From the NCBI RefSeq assembly GCF_018070325.1, contig NZ_JAGPXY010000050.1:1-47979 (forward strand): 47,979 nucleotides of DNA. Direction: 5' to 3'. This DNA is from Micromonospora sp. H61 (GTDB taxonomy: Bacteria; Actinomycetota; Actinomycetes; Mycobacteriales; Micromonosporaceae). How positions within the stretch are numbered: position 1 is the first letter of the stretch; every line of letters starts with the position of its first letter. Positions 26,043 to 34,880 of this stretch are shown one piece after another. A program made the position numbers and the translations under genes. The notes beneath the pieces are model-generated. The model saw only the letters and a program-made list of their open reading frames with translations. It ran no database searches and had not been told where the DNA came from.

Positions 26043-27977
26043 TCAGCTCGCCGGACCGGCCTCACGGCGGCCGGGATCCCGAGGGTGGTACTCGGGGCGG
26101 AGTTTCGCGCTCGCGAACGCCGCCTTCACCGCCGCCGAGAGCGCGGCGATGTCGTACGCGCCGTGGTGCCGCCGGCCGTTGATGAAGAAGGTCGGGGTGC
26201 CGGTGACGCCGCTGAGGTCGGCCGAGTCGACGTCCTCGGCGATCCGGTCCACGCCCATCCGCTTCACCATGTGCTCCCGGAACCCGTCCAGGTCCAGGCC
26301 GAGCTGTTCGGCGTAACCGAGCAGGTCAGTGGGGTTGAGAGCGTCCTGGTGGGCGAGCAGCAGGTCGTGCATCTCCCAGAACGCGCCCTGCTCCCCCGCC
26401 GCCTCGGCGGCCTCGGCCGCGAGTTGGGCGTGCGGGTGGACGTCGGTGAGCGGCAGGTGCCGCCAGACGTACCGGATGTTGGCGAAGTCCGCCAGCAACT
26501 CTCGGACCGCCGGCTCGGCCTGCCCGCAGTAGGGGCACTCGAAGTCGCCGTACTCCACCACCGTCACCGGCGCCTCAAGCGGCCCGCGAATGTGGTCGCG
26601 ATCCGCGTCGACCGGCAGCATCAGGTCGACGATGCCCTCGGCGACGCCCAGCAGCGCACGGGTCCGCCGCGCCGGCGAGAGCCGTCCGACGGAGCGGAAC
26701 ACCAACCACGTGACGAGGGACGCGCCGAGCGTCGCCACGAGGATGCCGAACTTCGCCTCGTCCAGGGCCGGGCCGCTCAGGGCATGGGTGGCGATCAGGA
26801 GCGCGACGGTGAAGCCGATGCCGGAGATCGTGCCGACCCCCGCGACGGCAACCCACCCGACGGGCGGCCGGAACCGGTTGCCGCTGAGCCGGGTCACCAG
26901 CCACGCGGTGGCCAGGATCCCGGCCGGCTTGCCGACGACGTACGCGACCACGACCCCGAGCGTGACCGGAGAGGTCACGGCCCTGGTCAGCAGGTCGCCG
27001 TCGATCACGATGCCGACGTTGGCCAGCGCGAAGAGCGGCACCACCACGTAGCTCGCCAACGGGTGGTAGAGCGTCTGCAACCGCTCGTTCGGCGACAGCG
27101 CCGAGGTGAGCCCGGCCCGAGCCATCCGGGCGAGTTGCGGGGTGGGCTGCTCTCGGAAGAGGCGGAACTGGTCGCTGGCCCGCTGCAGGTCGCCTCGGCC
27201 GGGAGCGTAGGCGTAGGTCAGCAACCCCATCACCAGGCCCACCGCGACCGGGTCGACACCGGACATCGAGACGGCGAGCCAGGCCGCCACCCCCAGCAGC
27301 GCGTAGACCGGCCCGAACCGCACCCCGAAGCCCCGGACGAGCAGCACCACGCCGAAGATCGCCGCCGCGACGATCAGCGCCGTCAGCGAGGGGTGATGCG
27401 GGTACGCGATGGCCAGCACCGCGATCGCCACCACATCGTCGACGACGGCGACGGTCAGCAGGAAACCCCGCAGCCGTTCCGAGAAGCGTGGCCCGAAGAC
27501 GGCCAGCGCGCCGAGCGCGAGCGCCGTGTCGGTGGCCATCACCGCGCCCCAGCCCGCCGCGGTGGTCTGCCCGGCGTTGATGGCGAGGTAGATCGCGATC
27601 GGCACGAGCATGCCGCCGACCCCGGCCAGCATCGGCAACGCCAGGCGACGCCGCTCCCGCAACTCGCCGATGTCGAACTCGCGGCGCAACTCCAGCCCCG
27701 CCACCAGGAAGAAGAACGTCATCAGGCCGCTGTTGATCCAGGTACGCACGTCATGTGCCACCTGCCAGTCGCCAAGTTGGATCGAGAAGGAGGTCTCCCA
27801 GACCGACTCGTACGACGATGCGCTGAGGTTCGCCCAGACGAGGGCCGCCACCGCGCCGATCAGCACCACCCGCGCGCCGCCGGTCTCGGTACGCAGGAAC
27901 GAGCGCAGCGGGGCGTTGAACCGCCGGTCCCAGACGGTCCGGCTGGTCCAGCGCCGGGGCGTGTTGTCGCTCGTCAC
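26043..27977 (-). CDS. nhaA: NhaA Na+/H+ antiporter fused to a DsbA-like thioredoxin domain
   Basis: A two-domain membrane protein of 644 residues from GTG 27977 (661 if ATG 28028 is used, which overlaps tctA by eight bases). Numbering from 28028: residues ~35-445 form the NhaA antiporter, with Asp residues in MATDTALALGAL and VVDDVVAIAV matching the ion-binding sites. Residues ~475-640 form a DsbA/thioredoxin domain with the redox motif C498-P-Y-C501 and the cis-Pro loop GVTGTPTFFING. Such fusions occur in actinobacteria; the thioredoxin part may couple redox state to pH or sodium homeostasis (inference). The start is uncertain because neither candidate has a well-spaced ribosome binding site. 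Confidence 0.9.
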   Translation of the reverse strand: MTSDNTPRRWTSRTVWDRRFNAPLRSFLRTETGGARVVLIGAVAALVWANLSASSYESVWETSFSIQLGDWQVAHDVRTWINSGLMTFFFLVAGLELRREFDIGELRERRRLALPMLAGVGGMLVPIAIYLAINAGQTTAAGWGAVMATDTALALGALAVFGPRFSERLRGFLLTVAVVDDVVAIAVLAIAYPHHPSLTALIVAAAIFGVVLLVRGFGVRFGPVYALLGVAAWLAVSMSGVDPVAVGLVMGLLTYAYAPGRGDLQRASDQFRLFREQPTPQLARMARAGLTSALSPNERLQTLYHPLASYVVVPLFALANVGIVIDGDLLTRAVTSPVTLGVVVAYVVGKPAGILATAWLVTRLSGNRFRPPVGWVAVAGVGTISGIGFTVALLIATHALSGPALDEAKFGILVATLGASLVTWLVFRSVGRLSPARRTRALLGVAEGIVDLMLPVDADRDHIRGPLEAPVTVVEYGDFECPYCGQAEPAVRELLADFANIRYVWRHLPLTDVHPHAQLAAEAAEAAGEQGAFWEMHDLLLAHQDALNPTDLLGYAEQLGLDLDGFREHMVKRMGVDRIAEDVDSADLSGVTGTPTFFINGRRHHGAYDIAALSAAVKAAFASAKLRPEYHPRDPGRREAGPAS

Positions 27978-28020
27978 GGGAACAATCTTCGTCGACCTGA
28001 CCGTCACGTGGTCCGGATTG

Positions 28021-29526
28021 CTACTCATCCTCCGCGAAGACGACAGCGCGGCGCCGGCGGATCGTCGGGAGGACGGCGACGACGAGCGCGACGACGGCCA
28101 GGGCCAGCAGCGCCGCGGAGATCGGTCGGGTCACGAAGACCGACGGGTCGCCACGGGAGATGATGAGCGAGCGGCGCAGGTTCTCCTCCAGCAGCGGGCC
28201 GAGGACGAAGCCGAGCAGCAGGGGCGCCGGCTCGCAGCCGCACTTGATCAGGATGTAGCCCAGGATCCCGAAGAACGCGATGGCGTAGACGTCGTAGGCG
28301 TTGAAGTTCAGTGAGTAGGTGCCGATCGCGGCGAACAGGATGATCATCGGGAAGAGCACCTGGTACGGGATGCGCAGCATGCGCACCCAGAGGCCGATCA
28401 GCGGCAGGTTCAGCAGCAGCAGGAGCACGTTGCCGATCCACATCGACGCGATCAGGCCCCAGAACAGCGCCGGCTCGTCGTTGATGACATTCGGGCCCGG
28501 GGTGATGCCGTGGACGATGAACGCGCCGATCATCAGTGCCATCACCGGGTGGGCGGGCAGGCCCAGGGTGAGCAGCGGAATGAACGACGTCTGCGCGGCG
28601 GCGTTGTTCGCCGACTCGGGGCCGGCGACGCCCTCGATCGCGCCCCGCCCGAACTCCTGCGGCCGCTTCGAGATGCGCTTCTCGACAGCGTACGAGGTGA
28701 ACGAGGCCAGCACGTGGCCGCCGCCGGGCAGGACACCGAGCGCGGCGCCGAGACCGGTGCCCCGCAGGATCGGGGCGATGATGCGACGCCGGTCCTCGCG
28801 GGTCGGCCAGAGGTTGGTCACCTTGCTGACGATCGCCGTGCGGGTCTGCTCGTTCTCCAGGTTGCGCAGGATCTCGGCCACCCCGAACAGGCCCACGGCG
28901 ACCGACACGAAGTCGATGCCGCCGTACAGCTCGCGCTGCTCGAACACGAAGCGGGGCGTTCCGGTGTAGATGTCCTGGCCGACCGTACCGAGCAGTACGC
29001 CGAGCGCGATCATCGCCAGTGCCTTGAGCGCGCTGCCCCGCGCCAGCGCGATCGACACGATCAGGCCGAACAGCACGAGTGAGAAGTAGTCGGCCGGGCC
29101 GAACCTCAACGCGACACTGGCCAGGGGCGGGGCCGCGGCGGCCAGCGCGACGGTGGCGACCGTACCCGCGACGAAGGACCCGATCGCCGCAGCCGCCAGA
29201 GCAGGGCCTGCCCTGCCCTGGCGGGCCATCTCGTGCCCGTCCAGCGCGGTGACCGCCGCTGACGACTCACCGGGCAGGTTGATCAGGATGGCGGTCGTCG
29301 AGCCGCCGTACTGTGCCCCGTAGTAGATGCCGGCCAGCATGATCAGCGCGGTGACCGGCTCGAAGCTGAACGTGATCGGCAGCAGCATCGCCACGGTGGC
29401 CGTGGGCCCGATGCCGGGCAGCACACCGACCGCGGTCCCGAGCAGCACTCCCACGAAGCAGTAGAGGACGTTCTGGACCAGCAGGGCCGTCGAGAAGCCC
29501 AGCGCGAGGTTGTCGAGGAGTTCCAT
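28021..29526 (-). CDS. tctA: Tripartite tricarboxylate transporter, large permease TctA
   Basis: A 501-residue membrane protein with about 12 helices. It has the TctA hallmarks GVLPGIGPTATVAMLLPITF, GIYYGAQYGGSTTAILINLP, GESSAAVTALDG and, in the second half, LGVLPGGGHVLASFTSYAVE. It is the main channel of a TTT importer, a secondary transporter that works with a periplasmic-type binding protein to take up citrate-like or other carboxylates. It follows tctB by 20 bp. The stop lies inside the first codons of a possible nhaA start. Confidence 0.95.
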   Translation of the reverse strand: MELLDNLALGFSTALLVQNVLYCFVGVLLGTAVGVLPGIGPTATVAMLLPITFSFEPVTALIMLAGIYYGAQYGGSTTAILINLPGESSAAVTALDGHEMARQGRAGPALAAAAIGSFVAGTVATVALAAAAPPLASVALRFGPADYFSLVLFGLIVSIALARGSALKALAMIALGVLLGTVGQDIYTGTPRFVFEQRELYGGIDFVSVAVGLFGVAEILRNLENEQTRTAIVSKVTNLWPTREDRRRIIAPILRGTGLGAALGVLPGGGHVLASFTSYAVEKRISKRPQEFGRGAIEGVAGPESANNAAAQTSFIPLLTLGLPAHPVMALMIGAFIVHGITPGPNVINDEPALFWGLIASMWIGNVLLLLLNLPLIGLWVRMLRIPYQVLFPMIILFAAIGTYSLNFNAYDVYAIAFFGILGYILIKCGCEPAPLLLGFVLGPLLEENLRRSLIISRGDPSVFVTRPISAALLALAVVALVVAVLPTIRRRRAVVFAEDE

Positions 29527-29546
29527 GCCTCAATCCGGATGCCCCG

Positions 29547-30008
29547 TCAGAAGCCCAGCCAGGGGCCCCACAGCGGGATCCGCAGCTGAAGTCCGACGAC
29601 GAAGATGAGCGTGCTGGCCACCGTCAGCCCGGCGGCCACGGCCACCGCCGTGAGCAGCCGCACGCGGGCGCTGGCCAGGGTGGTGAGCAGTGCGGTCACC
29701 GCCGTGGTCGGTACGAACCCGAGTCGCCGGATGGTGAACCCGAAGAACAGGACCGCGAGCACGATGACGGCGACCGCCCGCCACGGGACCGGCCCGAACG
29801 AGATCACCTCACCGGCGACGAGCCCCTTGCCGGCGATCGCCAGGCCCAGGGCGACCACTGCCGCGCCGACCAGCAGCGGGAAGGCGCCCGGGCCCATCCG
29901 GGTCGGGGTGCCCAGCTCGTAGCCGAGCGCCCCCACCACGAATGCGCCACCGATCAGGACGAAGATCCCCCCGGCGAGGACGTCCGGTAACGACCGACGG
30001 CGCTCCAC
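29547..30008 (-). CDS. tctB: Tripartite tricarboxylate transporter, small permease TctB
   Basis: A 153-residue, four-helix membrane protein. The opening DVLAGGIFVLIGGAFV, then YELGTPTRMGPGAFPLL, is the classic TctB signature, and the closing helices end in LRIPLWGPWLGF. GTG 30008 follows the tctC stop after a single base, so expression is coupled. It partners TctA in the membrane complex. Confidence 0.93.
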   Translation of the reverse strand: MERRRSLPDVLAGGIFVLIGGAFVVGALGYELGTPTRMGPGAFPLLVGAAVVALGLAIAGKGLVAGEVISFGPVPWRAVAVIVLAVLFFGFTIRRLGFVPTTAVTALLTTLASARVRLLTAVAVAAGLTVASTLIFVVGLQLRIPLWGPWLGF

Positions 30009-30009
30009 C

Positions 30010-31032
30010 TCAGGACACCTTGACCCCGGAGTCGGCGATGATCTTCGCCCAGGTGCCGAGCTGTTCGTCGAGCTTCGCCCGGTGCGCGTCCGGGGTCGCG
30101 TCCTGGGCCGGGACCGGCGCGGTGCCCAGCTTGGCCATCTGGTCGATGACCCCCTGGTCGGCCAGCGCCACCTTCAACGCCTCGGACAGCTTCTGGACGA
30201 TCTCCGGCGGGGTGTCGGCCGGAACGTAGAGACCGTGCCACACGCTGACCTTCAGCTGCGGCAACCCGGCCTCGGTGGTGGTGGGCAGGTCGGGAAGGCT
30301 CTTCACCCGCTCGGGTGTGGTGACCGCGTACGCCTTCACCTTTCCGGCGGCGATCTGGCCGCTGGTGTTTGTCGTCTGGTCGCACATGAAGTCGACCTGG
30401 CCGCCGACGAGGTCGGTCAGTGCGGGACCGGTGCCCTGGTACGGCACCTCCTGGAGCTTCACGCCGGTAGTGCTCTGGAACAGCAGACCGCACAGGTGCG
30501 ACGCGGCGCCGATGCCGGCGTTGGCCAGCGTGACCTTGTCGGCGTTCGCCTTCACGTGGGTCACCAGGTCCTGGAGCGTCGCGGGCGCGAAGTCCTTGCG
30601 GGCGACGATCGTCATCGGCACCTCGGTGACGAGCCCGACCGTCTCGAAGTCCTCCAGGGGCTTGTAGCCCAGGCTCTTGTAGAGGGCGGGCGCCGTCGAC
30701 ATGCCGATGTGGTGCATGAGCACCGTGTAGCCGTCCGGCTTGGCCCGCGCGACATCGCCGGCACCGACAGTGCCGCCGGCACCCTCGACGTTCTGGACGA
30801 CGATCTTGCCACCGAGCTTCGCGGCCATCGGCCCGGCGATCATCCGGGTGACGGTGTCCGTCGGGCCACCCGCGCTGAACGGCACGACGATCGTGATGTT
30901 CTCGTCCGGGTACTTCGCGGCGTCCCCTCCTCCGGCGGCACCCCCGTTACCCGAACAGGCGGCGGCGAGCGCGACGGCACCGATCGCGGCGATCATCCGC
31001 GCGGTGGCCCGGTACCTGCTGGTCGTTCGCAT
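30010..31032 (-). CDS. tctC: Tripartite tricarboxylate transporter substrate-binding lipoprotein TctC
   Basis: A 340-residue binding protein. The signal peptide ends in the lipobox AAAC (Cys26) followed by a Gly-rich linker. Family motifs are ITIVVPFSAGGPTDTVTRMI, VQNVEGAGGTVGAGDVARAK, PDGYTVLMHHIG and the loop VTLANAGIGAASHL. GGGAGG precedes ATG 31032. It is the first gene of tctCBA and divergent from a two-component system, an arrangement known for TctD/TctE control of tricarboxylate uptake. The ligand (citrate or another carboxylate) cannot be read directly. Confidence 0.94.
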   Translation of the reverse strand: MRTTSRYRATARMIAAIGAVALAAACSGNGGAAGGGDAAKYPDENITIVVPFSAGGPTDTVTRMIAGPMAAKLGGKIVVQNVEGAGGTVGAGDVARAKPDGYTVLMHHIGMSTAPALYKSLGYKPLEDFETVGLVTEVPMTIVARKDFAPATLQDLVTHVKANADKVTLANAGIGAASHLCGLLFQSTTGVKLQEVPYQGTGPALTDLVGGQVDFMCDQTTNTSGQIAAGKVKAYAVTTPERVKSLPDLPTTTEAGLPQLKVSVWHGLYVPADTPPEIVQKLSEALKVALADQGVIDQMAKLGTAPVPAQDATPDAHRAKLDEQLGTWAKIIADSGVKVS

Positions 31033-31177
31033 ACGGCGACCTCCCCATCAACGCATGGACATCCCTCGGCGCGTTAGTGGCCCTCAGTCTCGGCTGGTCG
31101 GGGCCCGGATGGTGTCAGAAAAATCCCAAGAACCCGGGCCGGCACGAGCACCGGTCCGGGCCGTAGAATTCGCCGGT
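31033..31177. promoter_or_regulatory. Divergent promoter region tctCBA / two-component system
   Basis: The 145-bp region has a -10-like TAGAAT at 31164-31169, eight bases before the response regulator ATG (near-leaderless). It also has a GGGCCCGG element (around 31107) facing CCCGGGCC (around 31134) across an A-rich stretch (GAAAAATCC). These are candidate regulator-binding arms; no experimental support. Confidence 0.4.
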
Positions 31178-31861
31178 ATGCGGATAACCGTCATCGAGGA
31201 TGACGACCGCGTGGCGCGGGGTCTGGTGACCGTCCTGACCCAGGCGGGCTTCGAGGTCCACCGCGTCGCCACCGCCGCGGATGCCGAGCGCGCCGGGCCG
31301 TCCGACGTGGTCCTCGTCGACCTGGGTCTCCCCGACGGCGACGGGCTCGACGTGATCCGCAAGTTGCGCGACCACCCGCAGACCGCCGTGATCGCGGTGA
31401 CCGCGCGATCCGAGGAGCACGAGCGGGTCCGCGGCCTGCGCGCCGGTGCCGACGACTACATCGTCAAACCGTTCGGCATCCCCGAGTTGCTCGCCCGGAT
31501 CGAAGCCGTCCTGCGGCGCACCCGGGCCGCTCGTGCCCTCGGCCAGACCGACGAGCCGCTCGTCCTCGGCCCGATGCGGATCGGCGTCGGCACCCGCGAG
31601 GTCACCGTCGACGGCGTACTCGTGCCGTTGACCCGCAAGGAGTTCGAACTGCTCCTGCTCCTGGCCCGGCGGGCGCCCAACGTGGTCAGCCGCGACGTCA
31701 TCCTCGACCAGATCTGGGGCGCGTCCTGGGAGTCGTCGAGCCGCACCCTGGACACCCACATCGCGGCGCTGCGGCACAAGCTGGGGCCGGACGTGGTCAT
31801 CCGGACCGTCCACGGCGTCGGCTATCGGCTGCTGGCCGACCAGCCGGAGCTGATCGGCTGA
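31178..31861 (+). CDS. Response regulator, OmpR family (TctD-like)
   Basis: A 227-residue regulator. The receiver has acidic residues E7-D8-D9, phosphoacceptor D48 in VVLVDLGLPDGDG, and the Lys of DDYIVKPFG. The C-terminal winged helix (residues ~130-222) reads VPLTRKEFELLLLLARR and later SRTLDTHIAALRHKLG. The start is ATG 31178; the frame is open upstream to 30740 but opposite tctC. The kinase gene follows after four bases. The divergent tctCBA genes are the obvious target. Confidence 0.94.
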   Translation: MRITVIEDDDRVARGLVTVLTQAGFEVHRVATAADAERAGPSDVVLVDLGLPDGDGLDVIRKLRDHPQTAVIAVTARSEEHERVRGLRAGADDYIVKPFGIPELLARIEAVLRRTRAARALGQTDEPLVLGPMRIGVGTREVTVDGVLVPLTRKEFELLLLLARRAPNVVSRDVILDQIWGASWESSSRTLDTHIAALRHKLGPDVVIRTVHGVGYRLLADQPELIG

Positions 31862-31865
31862 CCGC

Positions 31866-33287
31866 GTGCACCGCCGGCTGCTCGTCGTCCTGGTCCCCCT
31901 CGCCGTGCTGCTCGTCACGGCGCTCGGGGTGCCGCTCAGCATCACCGTGGCCGAACGGGAGATGCAGGAGACGTACGTCAACCGGCTCAACGACGTCGGC
32001 CGGTTCGCCTCGCTGGCCGAGACCGCGCTGTCGACCGGCCGCACCGAGGCGCTACAACAGGAGCTGACGCGGTACCACGAGCTCTACGGCATTCCGGTCG
32101 CGCTGATCGACACGTCGGGCGCGGTGCTGCTCGGGCCGGCCGACGCGTACCAGAAGGCGGCGCGCGCCGAGGCGGCGTTGCCCCGGACCGTGACGGCGGC
32201 GCTTGCCGGTGCCCGTTCCGAACCGTCCTGGGAGTGGGCGCCGTGGGACGACTCCGCACTCGTGGTGGCGGAGCCGGTCGGCCGGGACAGTGAGGTCGTC
32301 GGCGCCGTCGTGACGATCTCCGACCTGTCCCGCACGCGCGAGCTCATCCTCGTACGCTGGGCCCGGCTGGCCGGTCTCGGGCTGCTGCCGTTGCTCGCGT
32401 TGACGGCCGTCGCCTGGCCGGTGTCGGCGTGGGTGCTGCGGCCGGTGCGCAAACTCGACGCGGCGACCTCGCGGATCTCCGAGGGCGACCTGACCATCCG
32501 CGCCGACGCCGAGGCCGGCCCTGTCGAGCTGCGGCGGCTGGCGCGGTCGTTCAACTCCATGATGGACGCCGTCGAGAACGCCGCCCAGCGACAGCGCGCT
32601 TTCGTCTCGGACGCGTCACACCAGCTACGCAACCCGTTGACCAGCCTGAGGCTCGCGGTGGAGAGCCTCGCGCCACACCTGCGGTCCGACGGCGACGGGC
32701 AGCAGGTGTACGACGTCGCCGTCGACGAGCTGAAGGCGATGCAGCGGATGCTGAACTCGCTGCAGGCCAGCGCGCGGATGGAGAGCCTGCGGACGGCGTC
32801 GCCGGTGGACCTCGACGAGGTGCTGGCGACCCGGGTGGACCGGTGGCGTGCCCTGACCGCCACCGCCGGGCAGAGCCTGACTGTCGACGTACCGCCGGGG
32901 TTGCGGTTGCTGGAGCCGCCGGGCGGTCTGGGCAGCATCCTGGACGAGCTGATCAGCAACGCGCTGCGGCTGTCCGGCGCGCAGGTCGTGGAGGTGACCG
33001 CGCGGGTCGTCTCCGCTGGTCCCGGCACCGTCACGGTCGCCGTCCGCGACGACGGCCAGGGCATCGACGTGTCCGAGCGGGCCCAGGCGCTGCAACGGTT
33101 CTGGCGCTCACCTCGGCACCAGAACGTTCCCGGAACCGGCCTGGGGCTGGCGATCTGCGCCGATCTCATCGGGGCGGCCGGCGGTGAGCTGCGGCTGGAG
33201 GAGGGGTTGCCGCGTCCGGACGGGTCCGGGCACGGGCTGGCCGCGGTGGTGGTGTTGCCGGTCGCACCCGCGTCGACGCCGGCCTGA
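31866..33287 (+). CDS. Sensor histidine kinase (TctE-like partner)
   Basis: A 473-residue membrane kinase. Two helices (residues ~4-28 and ~162-190) enclose an extracellular sensor of about 130 residues; a HAMP segment follows (~185-238). The phosphoacceptor motif FVSDASHQLRNPLTSLRL has His252. The ATPase domain shows DELISNALRL, VRDDGQGID and GTGLGLAICADLIG. GTG start. The extracellular domain probably senses the substrate of the TTT transporter or the binding-protein complex (inference from gene order). Confidence 0.93.
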   Translation: MHRRLLVVLVPLAVLLVTALGVPLSITVAEREMQETYVNRLNDVGRFASLAETALSTGRTEALQQELTRYHELYGIPVALIDTSGAVLLGPADAYQKAARAEAALPRTVTAALAGARSEPSWEWAPWDDSALVVAEPVGRDSEVVGAVVTISDLSRTRELILVRWARLAGLGLLPLLALTAVAWPVSAWVLRPVRKLDAATSRISEGDLTIRADAEAGPVELRRLARSFNSMMDAVENAAQRQRAFVSDASHQLRNPLTSLRLAVESLAPHLRSDGDGQQVYDVAVDELKAMQRMLNSLQASARMESLRTASPVDLDEVLATRVDRWRALTATAGQSLTVDVPPGLRLLEPPGGLGSILDELISNALRLSGAQVVEVTARVVSAGPGTVTVAVRDDGQGIDVSERAQALQRFWRSPRHQNVPGTGLGLAICADLIGAAGGELRLEEGLPRPDGSGHGLAAVVVLPVAPASTPA

Positions 33288-33298
33288 CAACCTCCGTT

Positions 33299-33311
33299 CC
33301 CGGTGACCGGG
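33299..33311. terminator. Short palindrome between convergent genes
   Basis: CCCGGT-G-ACCGGG occupies most of the 24-bp gap between the kinase stop and the TAXI protein stop and could serve as a small bidirectional terminator. Confidence 0.3.
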
Positions 33312-34256
33312 TCAGCGTTTGCGGTCGCGGAACCAGGCCGCCGCGCCCGGGTGGAGCGGGACCGATGCGGTGGAGATCCCGGTACGCACGTTGATCTGCC
33401 ACGCCTCCGGAAGGGCCTCGGCGTCGTCACGGCCAGCGGAGGTGATCGCCCCGGTGTGCCGGAAGACCGTGTCGGTGATGGCGTAGACCAGGTCGTCAGG
33501 CAGGTCGTCGCGCGCCAGCAGCACGTTCGGTACGGCGACGGTGCGCGTCGCCGGGACGCCGGCGTAGGCAGCCGCGTGGATCATGGCCGGGGCGTAGGGA
33601 CCCGGGTACGCCGTGAAGAGCCCGTCGGCCTGCGCCTCCAACGGAATCAGCCGGATCGGGTGCCGCTGCGCCAACTCGGTGATGGCGGGCGTCGGGACGC
33701 CGGTCAGCGAGAACATCGCGTCGATCGTGCCGTCGCGCAGCGCCGCCGCCGACTCGGCCTGGCTGAGATTCTGGCCGTCGGCTTTGAGCGGGCCGAGCTT
33801 CAGGACCCGCAACGACGTGAACTCCGTGCCCGAGTCGTGGGCACCGAGGGACACGTGTTTGCCCTCAAGATCCCGAAACTCGTCGATCGCCGAACCGGCC
33901 ATGACCACGAGATGCAGATGACTGTCGTAGAGCCGGCAGATCGCCGACAGCCCTCCGGGCGCGCTCCCGTCGCTGGTGATCAGCGCGTCCAGGCTGGTCA
34001 GCCCCAGGTGCACCTCGCCGGCCCGCAACATCCGGATGTTGTCGGTGGACGCCCCGCTCGGCACTGTGGTCACAGTGGCGCCCGGCACCTGCTCGGAGAT
34101 GTGCTCGGCCAGCGCCCCGCCGATCCGCCGGTAGACCGCCCCCGCCGGCCCGGTCGCCAGTCGCAGGTGAACCGGGTCCGCCTCAGGCCGCCGCGAACAG
34201 CCGACGAGCAGCCCACTGCCGGCCAGCAACATCGCCCGCCGACTGAACCGCGTCAT
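33312..34256 (-). CDS. TAXI-family TRAP-type solute-binding lipoprotein
   Basis: A 314-residue extracellular binding protein. The N-terminus FSRRAMLLAGSGLLVGC combines a twin-Arg-like start with a lipobox (Cys20). The TAXI pattern follows: LRLATGPAGAVYRRIGGALA, then GASTDNIRMLRAGEVHLGL and later DGTIDAMFSLTGVPTPAI. Such proteins normally serve a TRAP permease, which is absent here, so it may feed an unlinked permease or act as a sensor accessory for the neighbouring kinase. A -10-like TATCAT (34263-34268, minus strand) six bases before ATG 34256 suggests a leaderless message. Confidence 0.87.
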   Translation of the reverse strand: MTRFSRRAMLLAGSGLLVGCSRRPEADPVHLRLATGPAGAVYRRIGGALAEHISEQVPGATVTTVPSGASTDNIRMLRAGEVHLGLTSLDALITSDGSAPGGLSAICRLYDSHLHLVVMAGSAIDEFRDLEGKHVSLGAHDSGTEFTSLRVLKLGPLKADGQNLSQAESAAALRDGTIDAMFSLTGVPTPAITELAQRHPIRLIPLEAQADGLFTAYPGPYAPAMIHAAAYAGVPATRTVAVPNVLLARDDLPDDLVYAITDTVFRHTGAITSAGRDDAEALPEAWQINVRTGISTASVPLHPGAAAWFRDRKR

Positions 34257-34285
34257 GCCGAGATGATACGGACGCCACGCCCTGC

Positions 34286-34364
34286 TGCGTCGATCTTGCA
34301 GTTTCAGTCGTCGAGTTGCGGGACTCTGCGTCATTTGTCGCGACAGTAAGTGCAAGATCGCGCA
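34286..34364. repeat. REP-like inverted-repeat element
   Basis: A left arm at 34286-34313 (containing CGATCTTGCAGTTTCAGTCG) pairs imperfectly with a right arm at 34339-34364 (containing CGACAGTAAGTGCAAGATCG). The arms share CGATCTTGCA/TGCAAGATCG perfectly. It sits in the intergenic region after the TAXI gene start, with no coding function. Confidence 0.6.
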
Positions 34365-34481
34365 GAGGGGGTCCGGTCTTGTCGCCCATCCCGAGGGGGC
34401 ATGCACGCAGCGCCACTGGTTGGTAGCGTGCCGGTGATGTCGCCGGTTGCCGCCGGCAGTGGTCCCCTGGGGAGGGTCGAC

Positions 34482-34880
34482 GTGTGGGCGGACGACGCTG
34501 CGCTCGACGCGGCGGAGCGCCGGCTCGACGAGTGGGAAACGTCGCTCGCCGAGCGGGCGGCACGAGCGAAGACTCTGGCGGCGACGATGCGGGACCTGAC
34601 CGGCACCGCCCACAACGCCGCTCGGACTGTCGACGTCACAGTCGACTCGGCCGGCCTGCTGATCGACCTACGGCTCGACGAGCGCGTCCGGCAACAACCC
34701 GCGGCGCACACCGCTCGGCAGATCCTGGAGACCACCACTGCCGCGCGCGCCGACCTGCTCCGACAGGTCAGCGACGCAGCCACCCAGTCATTGGGTGACG
34801 ACGCGAGCGCTCAGGCCATCATCGACTCGTACCGCAGCCGGCTCCTACCCGACCAGGGATCGAACGATGCCCGCCGGTGA
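34482..34880 (+). CDS. YbaB/EbfC-like protein of a type VII secretion cassette
   Basis: A 132-residue protein with an N-terminal coiled-coil-like helix (ALDAAERRLDEWETSLAERA), a short beta meander (TVDVTVDSAGLLIDLRLDE) and a C-terminal helix, the layout of YbaB/EbfC nucleoid-type proteins often found beside actinobacterial ESX-type targets. GTG 34482 follows GGGGAGG by five bases; ATG 34437 is an alternative. The stop overlaps the next start by 14 bases. Its exact job, DNA binding or chaperoning of the secreted partner, is unknown. Confidence 0.7.
   Translation: MWADDAALDAAERRLDEWETSLAERAARAKTLAATMRDLTGTAHNAARTVDVTVDSAGLLIDLRLDERVRQQPAAHTARQILETTTAARADLLRQVSDAATQSLGDDASAQAIIDSYRSRLLPDQGSNDARR

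Noticed and set aside
26019..28163. A plus-strand frame of about 714 codons opposite nhaA
   Set aside because: Low-complexity Arg/Gln/Gly/His text. The minus-strand frame encodes a clear NhaA-DsbA protein.
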